From positions 186,001-250,000 of the forward strand of contig NZ_NAEW01000002.1 in NCBI RefSeq assembly GCF_002075345.1: a stretch of DNA of 64,000 nucleotides, in the 5' to 3' direction. Below are positions 8,496 through 16,777 of the stretch, in pieces. A program made the position numbers and the translations under genes. The DNA is from Citrobacter braakii. GTDB lineage: Bacteria > Pseudomonadota > Gammaproteobacteria > Enterobacterales > Enterobacteriaceae. The notes under the pieces are model-generated. The model worked only from the letters and a program-made list of their open reading frames with translations. It did no database searches and was not told where the DNA came from. The first letter of the stretch is position 1. Every line of letters starts with the position of its first letter.

Positions 8496-10160
8496 ATGAG
8501 ATCGAAAAGATTTGAAGCACTGGCGAAGCGCCCTGTGAATCAGGATGGCTTCGTTAAGGAGTGGATCGAAGAAGGCTTCATTGCGATGGAAAGCCCGAAC
8601 GACCCTAAACCGTCGATTAAAATCGTCAACGGTACAGTCACAGAACTGGACGGCAAATCCGCCAGTGAATTTGACTTAATTGACCATTTCATTGCCCGCT
8701 ATGGCATTAACCTGGCGCGCGCTGAAGAAGTCATGGCGATGGACTCAGTCAAACTTGCCAATATGCTTTGCGATCCTAACGTGAAGCGCAAAGACATTGT
8801 GCCGCTGACCACCGCAATGACCCCGGCAAAAATTGTCGAAGTGGTGTCCCATATGAACGTCGTTGAGATGATGATGGCCATGCAGAAAATGCGTGCTCGT
8901 CGTACACCGTCTCAGCAGGCGCACGTCACTAACGTTAAAGATAATCCAGTGCAGATTGCCGCTGATGCGGCTGAAGGCGCCTGGCGCGGATTTGACGAAC
9001 AGGAAACGACGGTTGCCGTTGCGCGTTATGCACCCTTTAACGCCATTGCGCTGTTAGTCGGCTCACAGGTTGGGCGCCCTGGCGTATTAACCCAGTGCTC
9101 GCTGGAAGAAGCGACCGAACTTAAACTCGGTATGTTAGGCCACACCTGTTACGCGGAAACTATCTCCGTCTATGGTACTGAACCCGTCTTTACCGACGGC
9201 GATGACACGCCATGGTCGAAAGGTTTCCTCGCCTCTTCCTACGCCTCACGCGGTCTGAAAATGCGCTTTACCTCCGGTTCTGGCTCAGAAGTTCAGATGG
9301 GTTACGCCGAAGGTAAATCGATGCTTTACCTTGAAGCCCGCTGTATTTACATCACCAAAGCCGCTGGCGTACAGGGTTTACAAAATGGCTCAGTAAGCTG
9401 CATCGGCGTGCCTTCCGCTGTGCCGTCAGGCATTCGTGCGGTGTTAGCTGAAAACCTGATCTGTTCCTCCCTGGATCTGGAGTGTGCCTCCAGCAACGAC
9501 CAAACCTTTACCCACTCGGATATGCGTCGTACTGCCCGCCTGCTGATGCAGTTCCTGCCGGGTACTGACTTCATCTCTTCCGGTTATTCCGCTGTACCGA
9601 ACTACGACAACATGTTTGCGGGTTCGAACGAGGATGCTGAAGATTTTGACGACTACAACGTTCTCCAGCGAGACCTCAAGGTAGATGGGGGTCTGCGTCC
9701 GGTTCGTGAAGAAGACGTTATCGCCATTCGTAATAAAGCGGCACGTGCACTGCAGGCCGTCTTTGCCGGGATGGGATTACCGCCAATCACTGATGAAGAA
9801 GTGGAAGCGGCGACTTACGCCCACGGTTCGAAAGATATGCCGGAGCGAAACATCGTTGAAGATATCAAGTTTGCGCAAGAGATCATCAATAAAAACCGTA
9901 ACGGTCTGGAAGTGGTGAAAGCCCTTGCTCAGGGCGGGTTTACCGATGTCGCTCAGGACATGCTCAACATCCAGAAAGCCAAGTTAACCGGGGATTATCT
10001 GCATACCTCCGCCATTATCGTTGGCGACGGACAGGTGCTATCCGCAGTAAATGACGTCAATGACTATGCCGGTCCGGCAACAGGTTATCGCCTACAAGGC
10101 GAACGCTGGGAAGAGATCAAAAACATCCCTGGCGCACTTGATCCCAACGAACTTGGCTAA
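8496..10160 (+). CDS. pduC: Propanediol dehydratase large subunit PduC
   Basis: 554 residues, the catalytic (alpha) subunit of the adenosylcobalamin-dependent diol dehydratase, which converts 1,2-propanediol to propionaldehyde inside the microcompartment. The N-terminus MRSKRFEALAKRPVNQDGFV and the conserved FTSGSGSEVQMGYAEGKSML segment match the family. Length equals that of characterised enzymes. It is followed after 10 bases by pduD. No change from the expected sequence was noticed. Confidence 0.97.
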   Translation: MRSKRFEALAKRPVNQDGFVKEWIEEGFIAMESPNDPKPSIKIVNGTVTELDGKSASEFDLIDHFIARYGINLARAEEVMAMDSVKLANMLCDPNVKRKDIVPLTTAMTPAKIVEVVSHMNVVEMMMAMQKMRARRTPSQQAHVTNVKDNPVQIAADAAEGAWRGFDEQETTVAVARYAPFNAIALLVGSQVGRPGVLTQCSLEEATELKLGMLGHTCYAETISVYGTEPVFTDGDDTPWSKGFLASSYASRGLKMRFTSGSGSEVQMGYAEGKSMLYLEARCIYITKAAGVQGLQNGSVSCIGVPSAVPSGIRAVLAENLICSSLDLECASSNDQTFTHSDMRRTARLLMQFLPGTDFISSGYSAVPNYDNMFAGSNEDAEDFDDYNVLQRDLKVDGGLRPVREEDVIAIRNKAARALQAVFAGMGLPPITDEEVEAATYAHGSKDMPERNIVEDIKFAQEIINKNRNGLEVVKALAQGGFTDVAQDMLNIQKAKLTGDYLHTSAIIVGDGQVLSAVNDVNDYAGPATGYRLQGERWEEIKNIPGALDPNELG

Positions 10161-10170
10161 GGGGTGAAAA

Positions 10171-10845
10171 ATGGAAATCAATGAAAAGCTGCTGCGCCAG
10201 ATAATTGAAGACGTACTGTCTGAAATGCAAACCAGCGACAAACCCGTCTCATTCCGTACATCGACAGCGGCTAGCGCTCCACAGGCTGCAGCGGCGCAGG
10301 GCGACAGCTTTCTGACCGAGATTGGCGAAGCCAAACAAGGCCAGCAGCAGGACGAAGTGATTATTGCCGTAGGTCCCGCGTTTGGACTGTCGCAAACCGT
10401 CAATATCGTAGGGATCCCGCATAAGAACATCTTGCGCGAAGTGATTGCGGGTATTGAAGAAGAAGGCATTAAAGCGCGCGTTATCCGCTGCTTTAAATCC
10501 TCCGATGTGGCATTTGTCGCCGTGGAAGGTAACCGTCTGAGCGGTTCCGGGATCTCTATCGGCATCCAGTCAAAAGGCACCACGGTTATCCACCAGCAGG
10601 GGTTACCGCCGCTTTCTAACCTGGAGCTGTTCCCTCAGGCACCACTTCTGACGCTGGAAACCTATCGTCAGATCGGTAAAAACGCCGCGCGTTATGCCAA
10701 GCGTGAATCTCCGCAACCGGTCCCTACTCTGAATGACCAGATGGCTCGTCCTAAGTACCAGGCGAAATCGGCCATTCTGCACATTAAAGAGACCAAATAC
10801 GTCGTGACGGGCAAAAACCCGCAGGAACTGCGCGTGGCGCTTTGA
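10171..10845 (+). CDS. pduD: Propanediol dehydratase medium subunit PduD
   Basis: 224 residues, the beta subunit of diol dehydratase, forming part of the coenzyme B12 site with PduC. Residues 1-20 ([20 protein letters not shown]) form the amphipathic helix that in Salmonella directs the dehydratase into the microcompartment, followed by an Ala/Gln-rich linker and the folded domain. The ATG is preceded by AAGGGGTG. Its stop codon comes 15 bases before the pduE start. Confidence 0.97.
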   Translation: MEINEKLLRQIIEDVLSEMQTSDKPVSFRTSTAASAPQAAAAQGDSFLTEIGEAKQGQQQDEVIIAVGPAFGLSQTVNIVGIPHKNILREVIAGIEEEGIKARVIRCFKSSDVAFVAVEGNRLSGSGISIGIQSKGTTVIHQQGLPPLSNLELFPQAPLLTLETYRQIGKNAARYAKRESPQPVPTLNDQMARPKYQAKSAILHIKETKYVVTGKNPQELRVAL

Positions 10846-10859
10846 TAAAGGATAACTCC

Positions 10860-11378
10860 ATGAATACCGACGCAATTGAATCGATGGTTCGGGATGTGCT
10901 GAGCCGGATGAACAGCCTGCAAGGCGAGCCCGCGACGCCGGTCGCGGCGAGTTCATCAGCACATACCGCGAAAGTCACGGATTACCCTCTCGCGAATAAA
11001 CATCCTGAGTGGGTAAAAACCGCAACCAACAAAACTCTGGATGACTTCACGCTCGAAAATGTTCTGAGCAACAAAGTGACGGCGCAGGACATGCGCATCA
11101 CCCCTGAAACGCTGCGCCTTCAGGCGGAAATCGCCAAAGATGCCGGACGTGACAGACTGGCGATGAACTTCGAGCGTGCAGCTGAGCTAACCGCTGTACC
11201 TGACGATCGCATTCTTGAGATCTACAACGCGCTGCGCCCATACCGCTCAACGAAAGACGAGCTGATGGCTATCGCTGACGATCTCGAAAATCGTTATCAG
11301 GCAAAGATCTGTGCAGCTTTCGTTCGTGAAGCGGCAGCGCTGTACGTTGAGCGTAAAAAACTCAAAGGCGACGACTAA
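10860..11378 (+). CDS. pduE: Propanediol dehydratase small subunit PduE
   Basis: 172 residues, the gamma subunit of diol dehydratase. The ATG at 10860 is chosen because it follows AAAGGATAA and gives the family N-terminus MNTDAIESMVRDVLSRMN. An ATG six codons earlier (10842) overlaps pduD and lacks such a site. The first ~18 residues are another encapsulation-type helix. The C-terminal two thirds (TLDDFTLENVLSNKVTAQD onward) are nearly identical to Salmonella. Confidence 0.96.
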   Translation: MNTDAIESMVRDVLSRMNSLQGEPATPVAASSSAHTAKVTDYPLANKHPEWVKTATNKTLDDFTLENVLSNKVTAQDMRITPETLRLQAEIAKDAGRDRLAMNFERAAELTAVPDDRILEIYNALRPYRSTKDELMAIADDLENRYQAKICAAFVREAAALYVERKKLKGDD

Positions 11379-11393
11379 CTCAGGGACAGGATC

Positions 11394-13226
11394 ATGCGAT
11401 ATATAGCTGGCATTGACATAGGCAACTCATCAACGGAAGTCGCTCTGGCTACCCTCGATGAGTCTGGCGCACTGAGCATCACCGGCAGCGCGCTGGCAGA
11501 AACCACCGGAATTAAAGGCACATTACGTAATGTGTTTGGTATTCAGGAGGCACTTTCGCTGGCAGCAAAAAATGCCGGTATCAATGTCAGCGATATTTCG
11601 CTCATCCGTATCAACGAAGCCACCCCGGTCATTGGTGACGTCGCGATGGAAACGATAACCGAAACCATCATCACTGAATCCACCATGATCGGCCATAACC
11701 CTAAAACGCCGGGCGGCGTCGGATTAGGCGTTGGCGTCACTATTACGCCGGAAGACCTGCTCAGCCGTCCGGCGGATACGCCCTATATTCTGGTGGTTTC
11801 ATCGGCCTTTGATTTCGCCGATGTCGCCACGATGATTAATGCCTCCGTCCGCGCCGGATACAAGTTAACTGGCGTTATTTTGCAGCAGGACGATGGCGTA
11901 TTGGTCAGTAATCGTCTGACTCATCCCTTGCCTATCGTCGATGAAGTCCTTCATATCGACCGCATCCCGTTAGGTATGCTGGCTGCCATTGAGGTCGCAA
12001 TTCCAGGAAAAGTCATTGAAACGCTTTCTAACCCTTACGGGATTGCGACCGTTTTTGGCCTCAACGCCGACGAGACTAAAAACATTGTCCCGATGGCGCG
12101 GGCGCTGATCGGCAACCGTTCTGCCGTGGTTGTGAAAACACCGTCAGGTGATGTGAAAGCACGAGCCATTCCTGCCGGAAATCTGGAGCTACAGTCACAG
12201 GGTCGTACCGTACGGGTCGACGTTGCAGCGGGCGCTGAAGCGATTATGAAAGCGGTTGGTGAATGCCCGAAACTGGATAACGTCACCGGAGAGGCTGGCA
12301 CCAATATTGGCGGCATGCTGGAGCATGTGCGCCAGACAATGGCTGAATTAACTAACAAACCCAGCCACGAAATTTTTATTCAGGACCTGCTGGCAGTCGA
12401 TACCTCGGTTCCCGTCAGCGTGACCGGCGGGCTAGCCGGTGAGTTCTCGCTGGAACAAGCTGTCGGCATTGCTTCCATGGTGAAATCAGACCGCCTGCAA
12501 ATGGCGATGATTGCTCAGGAAATCACGCAAAAGCTCAACATTGACGTCCAGGTTGGCGGCGCCGAAGCCGAAGCTGCCATTCTGGGGGCCTTAACCACCC
12601 CCGGCACGACGCGGCCACTGGCTATTCTGGACCTCGGTGCAGGATCGACCGATGCCTCCATCATCAACCCGAAAGGCGAAATTATTGCCACGCACCTGGC
12701 GGGTGCGGGCGATATGGTCACGATGATTATTGCCCGTGAACTGGGGCTGGAAGACCGTTATCTCGCTGAAGAGATCAAAAAGTACCCGCTGGCGAAAGTC
12801 GAGAGCTTGTTCCATCTTCGCCACGAAGATGGCAGCGTCCAGTTCTTCCCTACACCTCTCCCACCAACGGTTTTTGCCCGCGTATGCGTAGTAAAACCCG
12901 ATGAACTGGTGCCACTGCCAGGCGAACTGGCGCTGGAGAAAGTCCGGGCCATTCGCCGCAGCGCTAAGGAACGCGTTTTCGTCACCAACGCACTCAGAGC
13001 GCTACGTCAGGTGAGTCCGACCGGGAACATTCGGGATATTCCCTTTGTGGTGCTGGTTGGCGGCTCATCCCTGGACTTTGAAGTTCCGCAACTGGTCACC
13101 GATGCGCTGGCACACTATCGCCTGGTTGCAGGGCGCGGCAACATTCGAGGCACCGAAGGTCCGCGCAACGCGGTCGCGACAGGGCTGATTCTCTCCTGGT
13201 ACAAGGCATTCGCTCATGGAAAGTAA
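11394..13226 (+). CDS. pduG: Diol dehydratase reactivase large subunit PduG
   Basis: 610 residues, an ATPase with an actin/Hsp70-like fold that exchanges damaged cobalamin bound to diol dehydratase for fresh coenzyme. Phosphate-binding motifs are visible at the N-terminus (AGIDIGNSSTEVAL) and around residue 410 (LDLGAGSTDASII). It works with PduH, whose gene starts within the last codons of pduG (11-base overlap). Length is normal. Confidence 0.96.
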   Translation: MRYIAGIDIGNSSTEVALATLDESGALSITGSALAETTGIKGTLRNVFGIQEALSLAAKNAGINVSDISLIRINEATPVIGDVAMETITETIITESTMIGHNPKTPGGVGLGVGVTITPEDLLSRPADTPYILVVSSAFDFADVATMINASVRAGYKLTGVILQQDDGVLVSNRLTHPLPIVDEVLHIDRIPLGMLAAIEVAIPGKVIETLSNPYGIATVFGLNADETKNIVPMARALIGNRSAVVVKTPSGDVKARAIPAGNLELQSQGRTVRVDVAAGAEAIMKAVGECPKLDNVTGEAGTNIGGMLEHVRQTMAELTNKPSHEIFIQDLLAVDTSVPVSVTGGLAGEFSLEQAVGIASMVKSDRLQMAMIAQEITQKLNIDVQVGGAEAEAAILGALTTPGTTRPLAILDLGAGSTDASIINPKGEIIATHLAGAGDMVTMIIARELGLEDRYLAEEIKKYPLAKVESLFHLRHEDGSVQFFPTPLPPTVFARVCVVKPDELVPLPGELALEKVRAIRRSAKERVFVTNALRALRQVSPTGNIRDIPFVVLVGGSSLDFEVPQLVTDALAHYRLVAGRGNIRGTEGPRNAVATGLILSWYKAFAHGK

Positions 13227-13566
13227 TCTCACCACGCCAGCCATCGTTATCTTCGCCACTGCTGGATGCACTGACGTCTGGAGTGATGTGCTGCTGGGTA
13301 TTGAAGAAGAAGGGATCCCCTTTGTGATTCAGGAGAGCCCGTCAACTGACGTTATCCACAACGCATGGCTGGCGGCTTGCCAATCGCCACTGCTGGTTGG
13401 CATTGGCTGCAGTCGCGAAAAACTGGTCGTGCACTATAAAAACTTACCCACATCAGCGCCACTATTTACGCTGACGTATCAACAAGATAACCATGCCCGA
13501 CGCAGCATTGGTAATAACGCTGCGCGGCTGGTTAAAGGCATTCCGTTTCGGGAATGCCACTCATAA
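13216..13566 (+). CDS. pduH: Diol dehydratase reactivase small subunit PduH
   Basis: 116 residues. It resembles the dehydratase beta subunit and partners PduG in the reactivase; the motif [13 protein letters not shown] is shared with PduD-like domains. The N-terminal part ([20 protein letters not shown]) is less like Salmonella than the rest. It starts inside pduG and ends about 20 bases before pduJ. Confidence 0.94.
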   Translation: MESNLTTPAIVIFATAGCTDVWSDVLLGIEEEGIPFVIQESPSTDVIHNAWLAACQSPLLVGIGCSREKLVVHYKNLPTSAPLFTLTYQQDNHARRSIGNNAARLVKGIPFRECHS

Positions 13567-13585
13567 CCCACAGGAGAAAAGCAGT

Positions 13586-13861
13586 ATGAATAACGCACTG
13601 GGACTGGTTGAAACAAAAGGGCTTGTCGGCGCTATTGAAGCCGCTGATGCCATGGTGAAATCCGCAAACGTGCAGTTGGTTGGTTACGAAAAAATCGGCT
13701 CAGGCCTTATCACCGTTATGGTTCGCGGCGATGTCGGCGCAGTGAAAGCTGCCGTAGATGCAGGAAGCGCTGCAGCAAGCGCCGTTGGCGAGGTGAAATC
13801 CTGCCACGTTATCCCGCGTCCGCACAGCGACGTTGAAGCCATTTTACCTAAATCCGCATAA
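13586..13861 (+). CDS. pduJ: Microcompartment shell protein PduJ (hexameric BMC domain)
   Basis: 91 residues, a paralogue of PduA, identical to it over long stretches (for example [18 protein letters not shown]). It is one of the most abundant facet proteins in Salmonella compartments. The start at 13586 ([12 protein letters not shown]) follows GGAGAAAAGC; an in-frame ATG at 13493 lies inside pduH and would add 31 non-homologous residues. The high DNA similarity to pduA makes pduA/pduJ a possible recombination pair. Confidence 0.96.
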   Translation: MNNALGLVETKGLVGAIEAADAMVKSANVQLVGYEKIGSGLITVMVRGDVGAVKAAVDAGSAAASAVGEVKSCHVIPRPHSDVEAILPKSA

Positions 13862-13885
13862 GTCGTTGCAACCAAGGAGCACAGC

Positions 13886-14362
13886 GTGAAGCAATCACTG
13901 GGATTACTTGAAGTTAGTGGTCTGGCATTAGCCATCAGTTGCGCGGACGTCATGGCGAAAGCCGCCTCCATCACGCTGGTGGGCCTCGAAAAAACCAACG
14001 GTTCAGGCTGGATGGTGATCAAGATAATCGGGGATGTGGCCTCCGTCCAGGCGGCCATTTCCACCGGTGTCAGTTTCGCTGACCAGCGAGATGGACTGGT
14101 GGCTCACAAAGTCATATCCAGACCAGGGGATGGCATTCTGTCACATAGCATCACCCCGGAGTCTGAGTCTGAGTCTGAGCCAGCGCCCGCTCCGACACCG
14201 GTCGTACCACATGAAGAGATCCCTGAGGACCATGCAGCGCCCGAAGCGCCACAAGATGCAGAGTTGATTAGCTGCAATCTGTGTCTTGACCCTGCCTGCC
14301 CCCGTCAAAAGGGCGAGCCGCGCTCTCTTTGTCTGCACTCAGGCAAACGAGGTGAAGCGTGA
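13886..14362 (+). CDS. pduK: Microcompartment shell protein PduK with C-terminal cysteine motif
   Basis: 158 residues starting at GTG (13886), preceded by AAGGAGC. Residues 1-90 are a BMC domain. A Ser/Glu/Pro/Ala-rich linker follows (ESESESEPAPAPTPVVP), then a cysteine motif CNLCLDPACPRQ ending in LCLH, which could bind a metal or Fe-S cluster. PduK is a minor shell protein; in Salmonella it affects compartment distribution in the cell. The linker is encoded by a 6-base tandem repeat (GAGTCT at 14159-14179). The stop codon overlaps the pduL start. Confidence 0.94.
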   Translation: MKQSLGLLEVSGLALAISCADVMAKAASITLVGLEKTNGSGWMVIKIIGDVASVQAAISTGVSFADQRDGLVAHKVISRPGDGILSHSITPESESESEPAPAPTPVVPHEEIPEDHAAPEAPQDAELISCNLCLDPACPRQKGEPRSLCLHSGKRGEA

Positions 14363-14994
14363 TGGATAAACAGCAACTGGAGACAACGGTCACCAAAGTT
14401 CTGGATGAAATGCGTGAGCGCCCTATTCCGCTAGGGATCTCTAATCGTCATATTCATCTATGCGCTGAAGATTACGACCGCTTGTTTCCCAATCACCCTA
14501 TTAGTGAGAAAAAAGAGCTGCTGCAGCCCGGACAATATGCAGCAGACCAGACCGTCACGCTGGTGGGACCAAAAGGTCAGTTAAAAAATGTGCGCTTACT
14601 CGGCCCACTGCGTAACACCAGTCAGGTCGAAATTTCTCGTACCGACGCTCGTACGTTGGGAATTGCTGCTCCACTCCGGATGTCAGGCAGTATCGAGGGC
14701 ACGCCAGGCGTTCGCCTTATCAGTCCATTTGCTGAACTGGACTTAGCATCCGGGGTAATCGTCGCCCAACGCCATATCCATATGTCGCCGCTCGATGCCC
14801 TAATCCTGCGCGTTTCCCATGGCGATAAAGTCTCTGTTGCCATTAATGGCGATGAACGTCGACTGATTTTCGATAACGTCGCCGTACGCGTTTCGCCGGA
14901 TATGCGCCTTGAGATGCATATCGATACCGACGAAGCCAATGCTGCGGGCGCAGATAATCCGCAGGCATTTGCCACACTGGTGAGCCCACGATGA
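14362..14994 (+). CDS. pduL: Phosphotransacylase PduL
   Basis: 210 residues. It converts propionyl-CoA and phosphate to propionyl-phosphate, regenerating CoA inside the compartment. Two repeated half-domains carry the zinc-binding histidines in SNRHIHL and VAQRHIHMSP. Residues 1-17 (MDKQQLETTVTKVLDEM) are an encapsulation-type helix. The ATG at 14362 overlaps the pduK stop; a GTG one codon earlier is also in frame but the ATG matches the family start. Confidence 0.95.
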   Translation: MDKQQLETTVTKVLDEMRERPIPLGISNRHIHLCAEDYDRLFPNHPISEKKELLQPGQYAADQTVTLVGPKGQLKNVRLLGPLRNTSQVEISRTDARTLGIAAPLRMSGSIEGTPGVRLISPFAELDLASGVIVAQRHIHMSPLDALILRVSHGDKVSVAINGDERRLIFDNVAVRVSPDMRLEMHIDTDEANAAGADNPQAFATLVSPR

Positions 14995-15482
14995 ACAACG
15001 AACTGCTGCAACGCATTATCGAGGAGGTTGTTTCCCGATTAAAAAAACGCGCGGAAAGCACGCTCTCGCTTAGCGTCGCGCAGTTACGAGAAATCGAACC
15101 ACGGACATTGTGCTGCCAGTACTCGTCGCTCCACCTCCTGCAGGCGGACCTGCCATTGCTGGAGCAAATTGCCGAGGGCTGCGCGGACAACATGTCGGTG
15201 GTAACGATCCACGAAGCGCTGGCATGCGGAGTCCGCGTGAAAATTTCACTACAACACCGATTGTTACCCGCAATCCCCGTTAGAAAACTCGCGCGTCTGC
15301 CTCTGGAGTTCAGTGACGAGCTGGGGCGAATCATCGTTTTGCATCCTGACAAACTTCTCAGCTATGCCGACGTCGCCCAACTGAAGGGGGGCGTTCTGGT
15401 GCTACGTCGTCGATGTGTCGTGACGGCTCTGGCTCAGGACGCCGTCGGTACGCGAAATGTCCAATTAATTAAGCAGGAGTGA
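14991..15482 (+). CDS. pduM: Microcompartment structural protein PduM
   Basis: 163 residues, found only in pdu operons. In Salmonella it is a compartment component needed for proper assembly, but its fold and exact role are unclear. The first 18 residues (MNNELLQRIIEEVVSRLK) look like the same amphipathic targeting helix seen on PduD, PduE, PduL and PduP. The rest shows no catalytic motif I recognise. It overlaps pduL by 4 bases. Confidence 0.92.
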   Translation: MNNELLQRIIEEVVSRLKKRAESTLSLSVAQLREIEPRTLCCQYSSLHLLQADLPLLEQIAEGCADNMSVVTIHEALACGVRVKISLQHRLLPAIPVRKLARLPLEFSDELGRIIVLHPDKLLSYADVAQLKGGVLVLRRRCVVTALAQDAVGTRNVQLIKQE

Positions 15483-15485
15483 GCT

Positions 15486-15761
15486 ATGCATCTGGCACGG
15501 GTTACAGGCGTTGTGGTTTCCACGCAAAAATCCCCATCACTGGTGGGGAAGAAACTGTTGCTGGTACGTCGGGTGAGTGCGGACGGAGAACTTCCCGCGT
15601 CCCCTGTGAGTGGAGATGAAGTCGCGGTTGATTCTGTCGGCGCTGGAACTGGAGAACTGGTATTACTCAGCAGTGGCTCCAGCGCCAGACACGTTTTTTC
15701 CGGCCCTAATGAGGCCATCGATCTGGCTATCGTCGGCATTGTCGACACGCTTTCTCGTTAG
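15486..15761 (+). CDS. pduN: Microcompartment vertex protein PduN (EutN/CcmL family)
   Basis: 91 residues, a single EutN/CcmL domain. These proteins form pentamers that cap the vertices of the shell. The pattern [27 protein letters not shown] followed by [20 protein letters not shown] is typical. It follows pduM directly. Confidence 0.95.
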
Positions 15762-15769
15762 GAGGAACT

Positions 15770-16777
15770 ATGGCGATTTATACCCGCACTGGCGATGCCG
15801 GCACAACGGCCCTCTTTACCGGGCAACGCGTGAGCAAAACGCACCCGCGCGTCGAGGCTTACGGTACGCTGGACGAACTTAATGCGGCGCTTAGCCTGTG
15901 TGTTTGCGCAGCGAAAAACCCGCAGCACCGCCAGTTACTCGAAAACATTCAACTGCAGCTTTTTTGGTTCAGCGCCGAGCTGGCAAGCGAAAGCGAACAG
16001 CCAGCGCCAGAGCAGCGCTACATCAGCTCAGAAGAAATTGCCGCGCTGGAAGCCGCCATCGATACCGCGATGCGGAGAGTGCCCCCCCTACGCAGCTTTA
16101 TTTTACCTGGCCGCAGCGAAGCCGCCAGCCGTCTGCACTTTGCCCGCACGCTGGCCCGCCGCGCAGAGAGGCGACTGGTCGAACTCTCCACCGAGATTTC
16201 CGTCAGACACGTGCTGATGCGTTATATCAATCGCCTCTCCGACTGCTTATATGCGCTTGCACGAGCAGAAGATCATGACGCCCATCAAAACAACATTATT
16301 CAGAAAGTGGCGGAGCGTTATCTCGCAGCCATCCGTACATCAGCCACCAGGGAGCCGGCTATGTCTCTGTCTTTTCAGGAACTCCACCAACTCACTCGCG
16401 CTGCGGTAACGAGAGCAGAAGAACTTCAGGTTCCGGTCGTCATCAGCATTGTTGATGCGAATGGGACCCAAACGGTGACCTGGCGCATGCCTGACGCATT
16501 ACTCGTCAGTAGCGAACTGGCACCGAAAAAAGCCTGGACCGCCGTGGCAATGAAAACCGCCACGCATGAGCTGACATCGGCAGTGCAGCCAGGCGCCGCG
16601 CTTTACGGTCTGGAAAGCCATATGCAGGGAAAAGTCGTCACCTTCGGTGGCGGGTACGCATTATGGCGTGAGGGGTTACTCCTTGGGGGTCTTGGCATCA
16701 GCGGGGGAAGCGTTGAGCAGGATATGGACATTGCAGAAACGGCCATTGCGGCAATTAACGTGAGAACACATCAATGA
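15770..16777 (+). CDS. pduO: Cob(I)alamin adenosyltransferase PduO
   Basis: 335 residues in two parts. Residues 1-190 are the PduO-type adenosyltransferase with the ATP-binding start YTRTGDAGTTAL and the later RRAERRLVEL motif; it makes coenzyme B12 from cob(I)alamin and ATP. From residue 198 (MSLSFQELHQLTRAAV) a GlcG/HbpS-like domain of about 138 residues follows. The gene gives the dehydratase its cofactor and works with PduS, which reduces the cobalt. It overlaps pduP by 4 bases; a good GGAGGAAC ribosome site precedes it. Confidence 0.96.
   Translation: MAIYTRTGDAGTTALFTGQRVSKTHPRVEAYGTLDELNAALSLCVCAAKNPQHRQLLENIQLQLFWFSAELASESEQPAPEQRYISSEEIAALEAAIDTAMRRVPPLRSFILPGRSEAASRLHFARTLARRAERRLVELSTEISVRHVLMRYINRLSDCLYALARAEDHDAHQNNIIQKVAERYLAAIRTSATREPAMSLSFQELHQLTRAAVTRAEELQVPVVISIVDANGTQTVTWRMPDALLVSSELAPKKAWTAVAMKTATHELTSAVQPGAALYGLESHMQGKVVTFGGGYALWREGLLLGGLGISGGSVEQDMDIAETAIAAINVRTHQ

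Noticed and set aside
7384-13861. pduA and pduJ as a recent duplication or assembly error
   Set aside because: They are similar because they are paralogous hexameric shell proteins found in all pdu operons; sequence differences at both ends show they are distinct genes.
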